A stretch of 64,000 bases of DNA, taken from contig NZ_LWSK01000013.1 of the NCBI RefSeq assembly GCF_001642955.1, forward strand, positions 22,542 to 86,541. The letters are read 5' to 3'. Below, in pieces: positions 52,956-61,137 of the stretch (position 1 is the first letter of the stretch; each line of letters begins with the position of its first letter). The stretch comes from Rubripirellula obstinata (GTDB lineage: Bacteria > Planctomycetota > Planctomycetia > Pirellulales > Pirellulaceae). The notes beneath the pieces are model-generated. The model was not told where the DNA came from, searched no databases, and saw nothing but the letters and a program-made list of their open reading frames with translations. The translations under genes were made by a program, and so were the position numbers.

Positions 52956-54479
52956 TCACTGTTCCAATTCCATTGTGGCCAGCCATTCGGCGGTGGCGTC
53001 GGCGTAGAGTTGCAGGAATTGTTGGCATTGTTGGCCGGTAAGCTCGTTTCGGTTCCAGTTTGCTGAAATGCAGATTTGTCCCCAATTGATGCAGATGCCC
53101 AAGGTGATGTTGGTGTGCTGACGGGCCGGTGGTGCGATAAGAATGTTGTCTAGGAAGCTGTCGCCAACTTTGCGGCGTCCGTCCTGTTCAGGGAAATGGC
53201 TCTTCATTCCGCGAGCGATATCGCCGGTGTAGGTCAGCACGCTGGTGGACATGTTGCGGCTGAATCGGATCGCACGAGCAAGTGATTTTGGTTTGCCGGC
53301 CAAAGCAGCAAGGCCTTCCAGGAAGTCCATGTAGACGCGAGTGTCTTTGATGTCTTGCGTTTCAGCTTGAACGCTGGCCAATAACGATTGCCAGTCATCG
53401 CATTGCTTGTGCGTTCGGCCCAGAAACGAAAAGCTTAACCGGTTGGTCGCAGGCGTTTGCAGATCGGTTCGGCCACGCAAATCGACTGGCATCAACAATC
53501 GAATGCGGCTGTTTGGTTTGGTGATTCCTTGCGCACGATTCCAATGCTGACACACGCGAAACAGAATCGTCAGCATCAAATCGTTGACGCTGATTTCGTT
53601 TTGCCGGCAACAATCCAGCAACCGCTTTGACATGGGTTCGTCAAAGATGAAATGACGCAGCGGTTGGTCGTCACTGTCTTTGTCGGTGTGCTTGCTGTTA
53701 TCCGTCGCCTTATCCGTCGCCTTATCTGCGACGAGTGGTTGGGGGCGTTGGAAGTGAAAGTAGTACGCGTTGGCGAGCTTCTGTAATCCGGTAAGCGATT
53801 TCTTTAGCGGCTTGGATTGGATTTCTGAAAAGTCGGCGCGATCTAACAAGCGAGTCGGATCGAGTTGGTCGCGTTTACGTTTTTTGATTTGGCGTGGTGT
53901 TTCATCGGATTCAGCTTCGCCGGTTGCGTGATCGACGGCATCAGTTGTTTTTGCATAGCTTCCCAGCGTGTCAATCAGCACTCGACGAAGTCCAACGCCG
54001 TCGCATGCGGCGTGGTGAAGTTGAATGATCAACCGTGATCGACCTGTTTCGTCATTTTCGCTGTACCAGTATCGGCAACCTGGTTCGCGATACAGATCAA
54101 TGGGACGCGGGTTGGGTTGATCGCTATCGATCAGATCAGATTTCAACAGGATCGGGTCGGTCGCGGGATCACGTAGCTCGGGTACAAAGTTTGGATCGTA
54201 TTGCCAATGCAGATGGCCATCAATCTCGATCAACGTGGACGCGAGCAGTGGATGGTGGTGGACGGTTTGGTGAAGCGCATTGGCCAACGCGTTGACTTGC
54301 AACGGTCCGGCGAAGTGCAGTTCGATGAAGCTGGTCATCGGGCATTCGGGCCGGTCGTCCAGCACTAAGTACTTTTCAATCGGAGCCAGCGGCAACGGGA
54401 ACAGACCTTCCGAATCGCGAGTCGGAGATTCTGCACGCTGCTGTTTCGCGGCGACCGATAGTGATGGAGACTGACTCAT
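52956..54479 (-). CDS. Stand-alone condensation/acyltransferase domain protein
   Basis: 507 residues resembling the CoA-dependent acyltransferase/NRPS condensation fold. The catalytic motif HHxxxDG is intact in LIIQLHHAACDGVGLRRVLI (His near 150). Other landmarks: HQTVHHHPLLASTL early and LLMPVDLRGRTDLQTPATN later, where condensation domains carry the channel Asn/Asp region. The C-terminus has LGICINWGQICISANWN. No carrier-protein, adenylation or ketosynthase domain is nearby, so it is not part of a visible assembly line. A 12-bp repeat adds DKATDKATD near 255. Acceptor unknown. Confidence 0.78.
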   Translation of the reverse strand: MSQSPSLSVAAKQQRAESPTRDSEGLFPLPLAPIEKYLVLDDRPECPMTSFIELHFAGPLQVNALANALHQTVHHHPLLASTLIEIDGHLHWQYDPNFVPELRDPATDPILLKSDLIDSDQPNPRPIDLYREPGCRYWYSENDETGRSRLIIQLHHAACDGVGLRRVLIDTLGSYAKTTDAVDHATGEAESDETPRQIKKRKRDQLDPTRLLDRADFSEIQSKPLKKSLTGLQKLANAYYFHFQRPQPLVADKATDKATDNSKHTDKDSDDQPLRHFIFDEPMSKRLLDCCRQNEISVNDLMLTILFRVCQHWNRAQGITKPNSRIRLLMPVDLRGRTDLQTPATNRLSFSFLGRTHKQCDDWQSLLASVQAETQDIKDTRVYMDFLEGLAALAGKPKSLARAIRFSRNMSTSVLTYTGDIARGMKSHFPEQDGRRKVGDSFLDNILIAPPARQHTNITLGICINWGQICISANWNRNELTGQQCQQFLQLYADATAEWLATMELEQ

Positions 54480-54691
54480 GACGCAGGAACTTGGTGTGCA
54501 GGCAAAGCTAATAGGAACGCTGTAGAAGTGTTCAGTCCGTTGTCCACCGCGTTAGAACGCGTATCCAGCCTAATTTGCCACCGTGTAAACTCAAGATTTG
54601 GTCAGAGTTTGTGACGGTTGAGTGTCCCAAAGGTGCCGATTGTGCGTGTTTTGATGCCGAAGGAGTGTATAACAACAACAACAACAACAAC
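54480..54691. other. Upstream region of the acyltransferase gene, ends in an AAC run
   Basis: Short intergenic stretch; it ends in a CAA/AAC microsatellite (54671-54690) that abuts the family A array. No gene supported. Confidence 0.5.
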
Positions 54692-54981
54692 GTAGGCCGT
54701 AGCGAGCCTCAGCGAGTTACGGCATTGGCGCGTTGCCGTAACTCGCTGAGGCTCGCTACGGCCTACTTTGTTACGGCATTGGCGTATTGCCGTAACTCGC
54801 TGAGGCTCGCTACGGCCTACTTTGTTACGGCATTGGCGTATTGCCGTAACTCGCTGAGGCTCGCTACGGCCTACTTTGTTACGGCATTGGCGCGTTGCCG
54901 TAACTCGCTGGGGCTCGCTACGGCCTACTTTGTTCGGCATTGGCGTATTGCCGTAACTCGCTGGGGCTCGCTACGGCCTAC
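54692..54981. repeat. Family A array, five right arms at about 54-bp spacing
   Basis: Starts as a complete hairpin (54692-54766), then the unit TTACGGCATTGGCG..TTGCCGTAACTCGCT..GGCCTACTTTG recurs with ends at 54820, 54874, 54928 and 54981. Within the array each right arm can also pair with the short TTACGGCA word next to it. Units differ at a few positions (GAGG versus GGGG; CGCG versus CGTA), so the array has diverged or gained mixed copies. Confidence 0.93.
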
Positions 54982-55009
54982 TTTGTTACGGCAGGGAATT
55001 TTGGGCAAT

Positions 55010-55040
55010 AAAAAAACGCGACTCGATTGAGCCGCGTTTT
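55010..55040 (-). terminator. Terminator of the trigger factor gene
   Basis: Read on the minus strand: AAAACGCGGCTC, short loop, GAGTCGCGTTTTTTT; one mismatch in the stem, followed by a T run. Begins 33 bp past the trigger factor stop. Confidence 0.85.
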
Positions 55041-55072
55041 GTGAAATTTGAATTTTGGGTCTGACGAGGATC

Positions 55073-56596
55073 TTACTCTTCGTCAACTTTGCCGGAGTCG
55101 TCTTTCTTCTTGTCCTGGGTTTCCATCGGCGAATCGTCTGCGTACTTGGCTTCTGGAATCGATGCGTCGTTCTTGGTTGCCAAGGCGTTGTGGTAGACGG
55201 CGAACTCGGTTGGGTCTTCGCCCTCTTTTTTGTCCACCTTCTCTTCGGTCACTTTCGCCTTCTCGACGATCAACTCGATCACCTTGCGTTCGACGATCTG
55301 GTTTCGCAGTGCATCCATCTGGCCCTGCTTTTCCAATCGAGCACGGACTCGGCGAGCCGGTGCGTCTTCTTGCTGAGCGATCAACTCGATTTCGTCTTCG
55401 TAATCAGACTCTTCTGCATCGATCTTTTGCTCTTCGGCAATTTGTTCCAACACGAAGTGTTCACGCAATGCCGCTTCGGTCGAAGCTTGGGCATTTTGGC
55501 GTGACGCGTTGACGAAACGTTTGACCATTTCGTCATCGAAACCGCTCCGCTTCAATTCCATGATTTGGCGTTGAAGTTCGCGGTTGGTTTGTTTGCGAAC
55601 CAATGTTGCGGGCAATTCAAAATCAACATCAGCGGTCAGCAAATCGACGATCAGCTTGCGGACGGCTTGTTGAGTGCGGTAGTCGGCTTGGCGTGCGAGC
55701 GAATCGTTCACGAAGGATCGCAATTCACCTTCGTTCTCGAAATCGCCGAGTTCTTCCAGGAATTCGTCCGTCAATTCCGGCATCTCCAACTTCAGGACTT
55801 CGACGACGTGGAATTCGACGTCCAATTCCTTGCCACGCATTTCTTCGTTATCGACGCCTTCGGCAACCACAGCTTTGCCCTTACGGGTTTCGCCTTCTTT
55901 GACGCCGGCCATCAACTTGCCAAAGTCTTCGCAGTACGCGTCGCTGAAACTGAGTCGGTCTTCGATCGTGACCCGTTCCTCGTCCATTTCCGACAACTGC
56001 TTGCCGTCGAGCTTGAACTTGGCCGTGATCAGCAACTTGTCGCCGGCTTCAGCCGCTTCGTCGGTTGCTTCCAAAGTCGCGTAACGTGACAGAACTCGTT
56101 TAAGAGCTTCATCGACGTCGGCGTCGGAAATTTCCTCGACAGGCTTGGCAAGCTTGATGCCTTCCCATTTCGGAGTCTTGAATTCGGGACGTACTTCGAT
56201 TTTGAATTGAAACTTGAAATCGGCGTCTTCGTCCAGCTTGATTGCTTCGTAGTCGAAGTCGGGTTCACCGATCGCCGAGAAGTCTTGCGATTCGGTCACT
56301 TGACCAAGGCTGTCCATCAACAGCGATCCTTTGACCTGTTCTTGGACGCGGTCCTTGAACTGCTTTTCAACCAGTTTGCGAGGAGCACGACCGGAACGGA
56401 AACCGGGCACTTGGGCTTCGGGGACCAGTTCGTCGTAAGCGTCCTTGAGGTACCGCTTGACGTCGGCGTTGGGGATCGTGACCAGCACGTCTCGCAGGCA
56501 AGCCGATGGGCTTTCAACTTTGACGTCTAGCGTCAGGGCTGGCTTTTCTTCGGTGACGGCCAAGTCGGCGGAAGGGGTCTCAGTGGAGGTAGACAT
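55073..56596 (-). CDS. tig: Trigger factor, ribosome-associated chaperone
   Basis: 507 residues (E. coli 432). Ribosome-binding N-terminal domain with the signature near VPGFRSGRAPRKLVEKQF (about 63-80), a PPIase-like middle domain (about 165-265) in which GVKEGETRKGKAVV is visible, and a C-terminal helical chaperone domain (about 280-450; ELTDEFLEELGDFENEGELR). The last 45 residues are a highly charged tail (KKKDDSGKVDEE) not found in E. coli. ATG at 56596 with a GAGG upstream. No clpP or clpX gene follows in this window. Confidence 0.95.
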   Translation of the reverse strand: MSTSTETPSADLAVTEEKPALTLDVKVESPSACLRDVLVTIPNADVKRYLKDAYDELVPEAQVPGFRSGRAPRKLVEKQFKDRVQEQVKGSLLMDSLGQVTESQDFSAIGEPDFDYEAIKLDEDADFKFQFKIEVRPEFKTPKWEGIKLAKPVEEISDADVDEALKRVLSRYATLEATDEAAEAGDKLLITAKFKLDGKQLSEMDEERVTIEDRLSFSDAYCEDFGKLMAGVKEGETRKGKAVVAEGVDNEEMRGKELDVEFHVVEVLKLEMPELTDEFLEELGDFENEGELRSFVNDSLARQADYRTQQAVRKLIVDLLTADVDFELPATLVRKQTNRELQRQIMELKRSGFDDEMVKRFVNASRQNAQASTEAALREHFVLEQIAEEQKIDAEESDYEDEIELIAQQEDAPARRVRARLEKQGQMDALRNQIVERKVIELIVEKAKVTEEKVDKKEGEDPTEFAVYHNALATKNDASIPEAKYADDSPMETQDKKKDDSGKVDEE

Positions 56597-56853
56597 CCGG
56601 CGAGGGACCTCAAATTCAGAAGGGGGGAGTAGTTGTTTTGTCGCGCGCGATTTTCGGGCGGGCAGTAGTGTAGCGAGCGACGATGGGTGCGGAAAAGGGG
56701 GACAGCAGCGGCTTTCCCCGGTTTGAACGTGAAATATGAGCGTTGTGGTGTCACGTGAGCCTCCCATTCGCCACATCTTTGCTTGCAAAACCGGGCAAGC
56801 GATCTCCGTTGACCCAAACGGGGCGATGCTGGTACTAGCAACGGCAGTCATGC

Positions 56854-58176
56854 GTGATTTTACGCAATTGGCACCGTATCGCCCCCTGTGAACCTGGCAA
56901 CGTGAACCCGATCACGCCGCATTCCAGCTTTCGATTTTCGCCCGCAGCTTGGTCTATCACGTCCATGCTGTTTGTTGCTGCGATGATATCGACCGGCTGT
57001 AACAGTCGAGCTCATCAGGAAGTCTATCGGCAACGAATGGCCAGCGAGATTCGTGTGCTGGAAGATCAGCTCTATGATGCTGATTATCAAAACCGAGTGC
57101 TGCAGGACCGGCTTCAAAAGTACAACAACCAAGTCAAATCGTCTCGAATCCCAACGCCTGACGAAATCGGCACTTCGCCGCATTCGCACCATCATGCCCC
57201 CGTCCCATCAGACGACCTGATCGATCCCAACCCGATTGATTTCCATGGTGGAGTCCCCGTTCCGACGCCGGACCCGGACGTTGACAACTTTGAGATGGAC
57301 GCGCCCCAACTTGAACCGCAACCCGATCCGCTCGACGAAGGGTTGGAAACCGAAGAAGCATTTGACCCTGATGATTTCAACCCTGGCATGTTTGATACCG
57401 GCGAAACCGTCGCACCCGAAGAAATAGCGATCCCGAAAGCAGATCCACAGTCCGGCAATTTGAAGCCTGATAATTTCAAGTCACAACTCCAGGACCCGAA
57501 GCCTCTGAAAGAACCTGGGCCGCTGAAAGATCCTGGTCAGATGGATTTTCCCGACACGTTGCCCAACACCAAATCACCATCGAGGCGTCCCGAGTTCGAG
57601 ATCCTGCCGCCACCGGCCGGCATTTCGCCACCTGGCAAAGACGACACACAATTTGATCCGATCATCCCCGGCAACATCGGACCGCCCGCGGCTGGTTCAG
57701 GTGACGAGAAACCACCAGGACAAATCCTGTTGCCCGATTCGACTCAAAACCCAACCGCCGTCCCCGAAGACCTGCGGATTCATCAAGCACTATCCGTCGG
57801 ACATCGCGACGGACAAAAACTCGACGGAGCGACGTTGGTCGTGACCGCGATGGATCGACTCGGTCGCTCATTGAACCTGAACGATTTCGAGGTCGATGCC
57901 GAATTGTCAGTCGTGGTATTGGATCCGGACCGCGACCCGGGCGACAATCGTTTGGGGCGTTGGGATTTTAGCCGCAAGGAAGTCGCCGCGATGATCGCCG
58001 CCGACAAGTCCGGCGGTTTCGAGATCCCGATTCGTTTTGAAGACCAAACACCCGCAACCGACAAAGTGATTGTGCATGTCCGGTTAAGAGGCGATGACCA
58101 GGAAATGCGAACGCAGGCAAACCTCGATCTACGCGAACGGACTGCGGCATCGGCCTGGACGCCGCGAGGCGAATAG
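56854..58176 (+). CDS. Proline/acid-rich lipoprotein of unknown function
   Basis: 440 residues; start uncertain (GTG at 56854, GTG at 56902 or ATG at 56965). Lipobox in LFVAAMISTGCNS gives the lipidation Cys near residue 49. A coiled coil follows (about 58-90: MASEIRVLEDQLYDADYQNR), then a long Pro/Asp-rich linker (about 100-305) with imperfect KP/DP repeats. The C-terminal 125 residues look like a beta-rich domain (VVTAMDRLGRSLNLNDFEVD). This layout (anchor, coil, linker, beta domain) is seen in planctomycete envelope proteins, but I know no named family. Confidence 0.7.
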   Translation: MILRNWHRIAPCEPGNVNPITPHSSFRFSPAAWSITSMLFVAAMISTGCNSRAHQEVYRQRMASEIRVLEDQLYDADYQNRVLQDRLQKYNNQVKSSRIPTPDEIGTSPHSHHHAPVPSDDLIDPNPIDFHGGVPVPTPDPDVDNFEMDAPQLEPQPDPLDEGLETEEAFDPDDFNPGMFDTGETVAPEEIAIPKADPQSGNLKPDNFKSQLQDPKPLKEPGPLKDPGQMDFPDTLPNTKSPSRRPEFEILPPPAGISPPGKDDTQFDPIIPGNIGPPAAGSGDEKPPGQILLPDSTQNPTAVPEDLRIHQALSVGHRDGQKLDGATLVVTAMDRLGRSLNLNDFEVDAELSVVVLDPDRDPGDNRLGRWDFSRKEVAAMIAADKSGGFEIPIRFEDQTPATDKVIVHVRLRGDDQEMRTQANLDLRERTAASAWTPRGE

Positions 58177-58293
58177 CTTCCGCAGCACCGCCCAAACGCA
58201 AGCAACAATTCCGGCAACAATTCCGACACCTTTGCTGCTTTAGCTCGGCGGAAAAAGCTGAACACCTCGCACACCATTTTTTTGACAACAATT

Positions 58294-58344
58294 TTTTTGT
58301 CTAACTCTGTGCCACACGATCCACGTAGGAAAGTTAGACAAAAA
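58294..58344. repeat. 13-bp perfect inverted repeat
   Basis: TTTTTGTCTAACT (58294-58306) and AGTTAGACAAAAA (58332-58344) flank a 25-base loop. It stands 117 bp after the lipoprotein stop and about 100 bp before the tsaC start. Confidence 0.85.
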
Positions 58345-58445
58345 GGTTATTGCGTAGGTACCTAGCGAATTACCCCCCGCCACCGATTAGCTTTCCGGCT
58401 GCTTGTTTCCACGACCGCTATCGAATCGGCTAAGTTATTGCGTTC

Positions 58446-59456
58446 ATGGATTCATCCAAAATTGCCGAGCCGACGTCCGACAACCTAGCCAAAGCTGCTG
58501 GGTTTTTGCGGCATGGGGACTTGGTTGGCGTGCCTACCGAAACCGTTTACGGTTTAGCCGCCAACGCGACCGACGACGATGCGGTGGCAAAAATCTATGC
58601 CGCTAAGAAACGTCCGCCGACCAATCCGCTGATCGTTCACGCCGCATCAGCCGACGACGCCAGCGGTTGGTGCGAGCTTGGTTCAAGCGATTGGATTCGA
58701 CCGCAGTTTGATATCGCGGCCGGTTTTTGGCCTGGGCCTTTGACCGTGATTGTTCCGCGATCAAAAAAGATTTCCAAAGTCGCGACCGCGGGCGGTGATA
58801 CGGTCGGCATTCGTGTTCCCGATCATCCGGTCGCCTTGGCGTTGCTTAGGCAGTGCCGTTTTCCGCTCGCGGCACCCAGCGCGAACCCATCGAACTACAT
58901 CAGCCCCACAACGGCGATGCATGTCGCCTTTGGGCTGGGCGATCAGGTTCGCATGATCATCGATGGCGGTCCGTGCCAATGCGGCATCGAATCAACGATC
59001 ATCAAACTGGAACCGCAAGGACCGATTCTATTGCGAGCGGGCGGGGTGTCGGTCAACGAATTGGAAACAGCATTCGGGCATCCGATTCGATGCCTGACCC
59101 GATCGGCCGATTCCGGTACAAACCAAAACGAACCGATGCTGTCTCCGGGGCAATTCCCCAAACACTACTCGCCATCGAAGCCGCTTCTGATCGCGGGCAC
59201 CGATCCGCTTCCGCCCGATTTAAGCCGACTCGGCCGACTCGTTTTTGCTCCCATCGGCGAAGACCAATCCGCAAAGTTTCAGCAGGTCTGGACGCTCAGC
59301 AAAGATGGCAACTTGAACGAAGTCGCACGAAACCTGTTCGCGATGCTTCGCGAAGCCGACCAGAGCGACGTGCGGGCGATCCTGATCGATGCGTGCGAAC
59401 ACACCGGAATCGGTCAAGCGATTATGGACCGAATCAATCGCGCCGCGTCGCCGTAG
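58446..59456 (+). CDS. L-threonylcarbamoyladenylate synthase (Sua5/YwlC type)
   Basis: 336 residues. TsaC/Sua5 domain (about 10-205): VGVPTETVYGLAANAT, KKRPPTNPLIVHAAS, FWPGPLTVIVPR, IRVPDHPVALALL and PLAAPSANPSNYISPT. The C-terminal Sua5 extension (about 215-336) starts at PGQFPKHYSPSKPLLI, the linker that gates the active site. It makes threonylcarbamoyl-AMP for tRNA t6A modification, an essential step. The gene faces the small membrane protein gene, eight bases away at the 3' end. Confidence 0.95.
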   Translation: MDSSKIAEPTSDNLAKAAGFLRHGDLVGVPTETVYGLAANATDDDAVAKIYAAKKRPPTNPLIVHAASADDASGWCELGSSDWIRPQFDIAAGFWPGPLTVIVPRSKKISKVATAGGDTVGIRVPDHPVALALLRQCRFPLAAPSANPSNYISPTTAMHVAFGLGDQVRMIIDGGPCQCGIESTIIKLEPQGPILLRAGGVSVNELETAFGHPIRCLTRSADSGTNQNEPMLSPGQFPKHYSPSKPLLIAGTDPLPPDLSRLGRLVFAPIGEDQSAKFQQVWTLSKDGNLNEVARNLFAMLREADQSDVRAILIDACEHTGIGQAIMDRINRAASP

Positions 59457-59463
59457 TTCCGCG

Positions 59464-59670
59464 TCACCGTAGTTCTTTGAACGTCTTGAAGCTCATAAAG
59501 ATCATGATGCTGCCCAGGAAGATGTAGACAATGTCCATCATCAGACTGGCGGCACCAAAGGGGGCGAGAGCGACGTTGCCCATCATTCCAAAGACGAAGT
59601 CCGCCAGGAACGCGATGACGATGAAAGCCGAAGCCACAAGGCTAATCAAGCAAAGCGCCTTGGGCATCAA
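59464..59670 (-). CDS. Small two-helix membrane protein
   Basis: 68 residues with two hydrophobic helices (ALCLISLVASAFIVIAFLAD and ASLMMDIVYIFLGSIMIFMS) and a basic C-terminal tail. Not recognised as a named family. No Shine-Dalgarno sequence is obvious, but composition is strongly membrane-like and the codon pattern matches neighbouring genes. Convergent with the tsaC gene. Confidence 0.65.
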   Translation of the reverse strand: MMPKALCLISLVASAFIVIAFLADFVFGMMGNVALAPFGAASLMMDIVYIFLGSIMIFMSFKTFKELR

Positions 59671-59863
59671 TGTCCTCGTGTTTTGGAAAAGGGGCGAGTT
59701 TGAGCAGCCGTTTTTACGCGGCTATAGTGGAAGCGATCGGACCGGGGGCTGGACCAGTGCAGCAGTATAGTTGCAATTGCCGTCATTTCACACGCCCAGA
59801 CGAACAAGCTAAATTAACACTTCTCTGAACGCCCAGTGTTCGTAACGATTAAACGGATTTCGC

Positions 59864-61045
59864 ATGCAAGTCACGTCTGAACCATTGCCCACCACGATCG
59901 ACCAGCCCTGGGATTGGTGGCGGGCCCAGATGCCGATTTCCGACCAATTTGCGTATTTTGACCACGCCGCAGTGGGGCCGCTCAGTTTGCCTGCGGCCCA
60001 ATGGGTCAGCAAATTTGCCGGCCAGGCCAGCCAATTGGGCGACACCGTTTGGCCGTCCTGGAATCGCAATTTGAAGGCCTTGCGAGGATCCGCAGCCGAG
60101 TTGACCGGCGGCGACGAAAAAGAATTCTGCATCATTCCCAACACGACCACCGGAATCAACTTGGTCGCCGAGGGCTGGCCGTGGGTCGCTGGCGACAGCG
60201 TCGTGATCCCCGATGGCGAATTCCCCAGCAACCTCTTCCCCTGGTTGAATCAGCAATCCAAGGGCGTCGAAGTCCGCGTGGTTCCGCGCAGATCCGACCG
60301 CGAAGTCCAGGTCGATGACCTGATGGATCACGTCGATGAAACAACCAAAATCATCGCACTCAGTTGGGTCGGATACGCGACCGGATTCCGAGTCGATCTC
60401 GACGACTTGGTCCGCCGTGCCCATGACCGAGGCGTCGCGGTCTTCGTGGACGCAATCCAGGGCCTTGGCGTTTATCCGCTGGACCTGCAAAAAACGCCCA
60501 TCGATTTTCTGGCCGCCGACGGTCACAAATGGCTGCTCGGCCCCGAAGGCGTCGGCGTCGCGATGATCCGCCGAAAACATTTCGACCGTTTGCGACCGTT
60601 GAACATCGGATGGGCCAGCGTCAAAGAATCGCACAATTACAGCAAACCAAAAATGGTGCTCAGCGACGACGCAACACGATTCGAGTCCGGGTCCGCCAAC
60701 ATGGTCGGCATCGGTGCGCTAGCCGCAAGCATGGATTTGTTTGTCCAGATCCAAAACGCTCACGGCCCCGAAGCAATCAGCGACCGAGTGCTATCGCTGG
60801 CGTCGATGCTGCGAGAAAAACTGATCGCCACCGGTGCAGTCACCGCGATCGATGCCAACCCAGAAAACCAAAGCGGCATCGTCAACTTTCAAGTGCCCGG
60901 AATCGAGCCCGCCGAATTTCGCGAAGAAGCGTTAAACGAAAACGTCGTGGTCAGTTGCCGAGGAACCGGAGTACGAGCCGCCATCCACGCCTACAACAAC
61001 GAAGAAGACATCGACCGTTTGATCGCGGTTGTACGGTCGGTGTGA
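59864..61045 (+). CDS. Class V aminotransferase, cysteine-desulfurase-like
   Basis: 393 residues, PLP fold type I. The catalytic Lys is in FLAADGHKWLLGPEGVGV (near 224); HVDETTKIIALSWVGYATG and FVDAIQGLGVYPLDLQ line the cofactor site. It resembles selenocysteine lyase/isopenicillin-epimerase-like members rather than IscS: the C-terminal catalytic Cys loop of IscS is not evident (VVSCRGTGVRAAIHAYN is the closest, with a Cys near 362). Substrate uncertain. Confidence 0.85.
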   Translation: MQVTSEPLPTTIDQPWDWWRAQMPISDQFAYFDHAAVGPLSLPAAQWVSKFAGQASQLGDTVWPSWNRNLKALRGSAAELTGGDEKEFCIIPNTTTGINLVAEGWPWVAGDSVVIPDGEFPSNLFPWLNQQSKGVEVRVVPRRSDREVQVDDLMDHVDETTKIIALSWVGYATGFRVDLDDLVRRAHDRGVAVFVDAIQGLGVYPLDLQKTPIDFLAADGHKWLLGPEGVGVAMIRRKHFDRLRPLNIGWASVKESHNYSKPKMVLSDDATRFESGSANMVGIGALAASMDLFVQIQNAHGPEAISDRVLSLASMLREKLIATGAVTAIDANPENQSGIVNFQVPGIEPAEFREEALNENVVVSCRGTGVRAAIHAYNNEEDIDRLIAVVRSV

Positions 61046-61062
61046 GCATTTTTGGCATAAGT

Positions 61063-61120
61063 GTCGCCTTTCGCTCTGCGAAAGTAGCGAATCCGCTGCT
61101 TTCGCGGAGCGAAAGGCGAC
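61063..61120. repeat. Inverted repeat of GTCGCCTTTCGCTC type
   Basis: 22-bp arms GTCGCCTTTCGCTCTGCGAA.. (61063-61084) and the complement at 61099-61120, one mismatch. It lies just past the aminotransferase stop and just ahead of the 3' end of the secreted metalloprotease gene, so it sits between convergent genes. Confidence 0.9.
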
Positions 61121-61137
61121 TATCAAACAACGCAACT

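Noticed and set aside
54692..54981. CRISPR array
   Set aside because: Units are 53-54 bp of palindromic repeat without unique spacers, and no cas genes are present.
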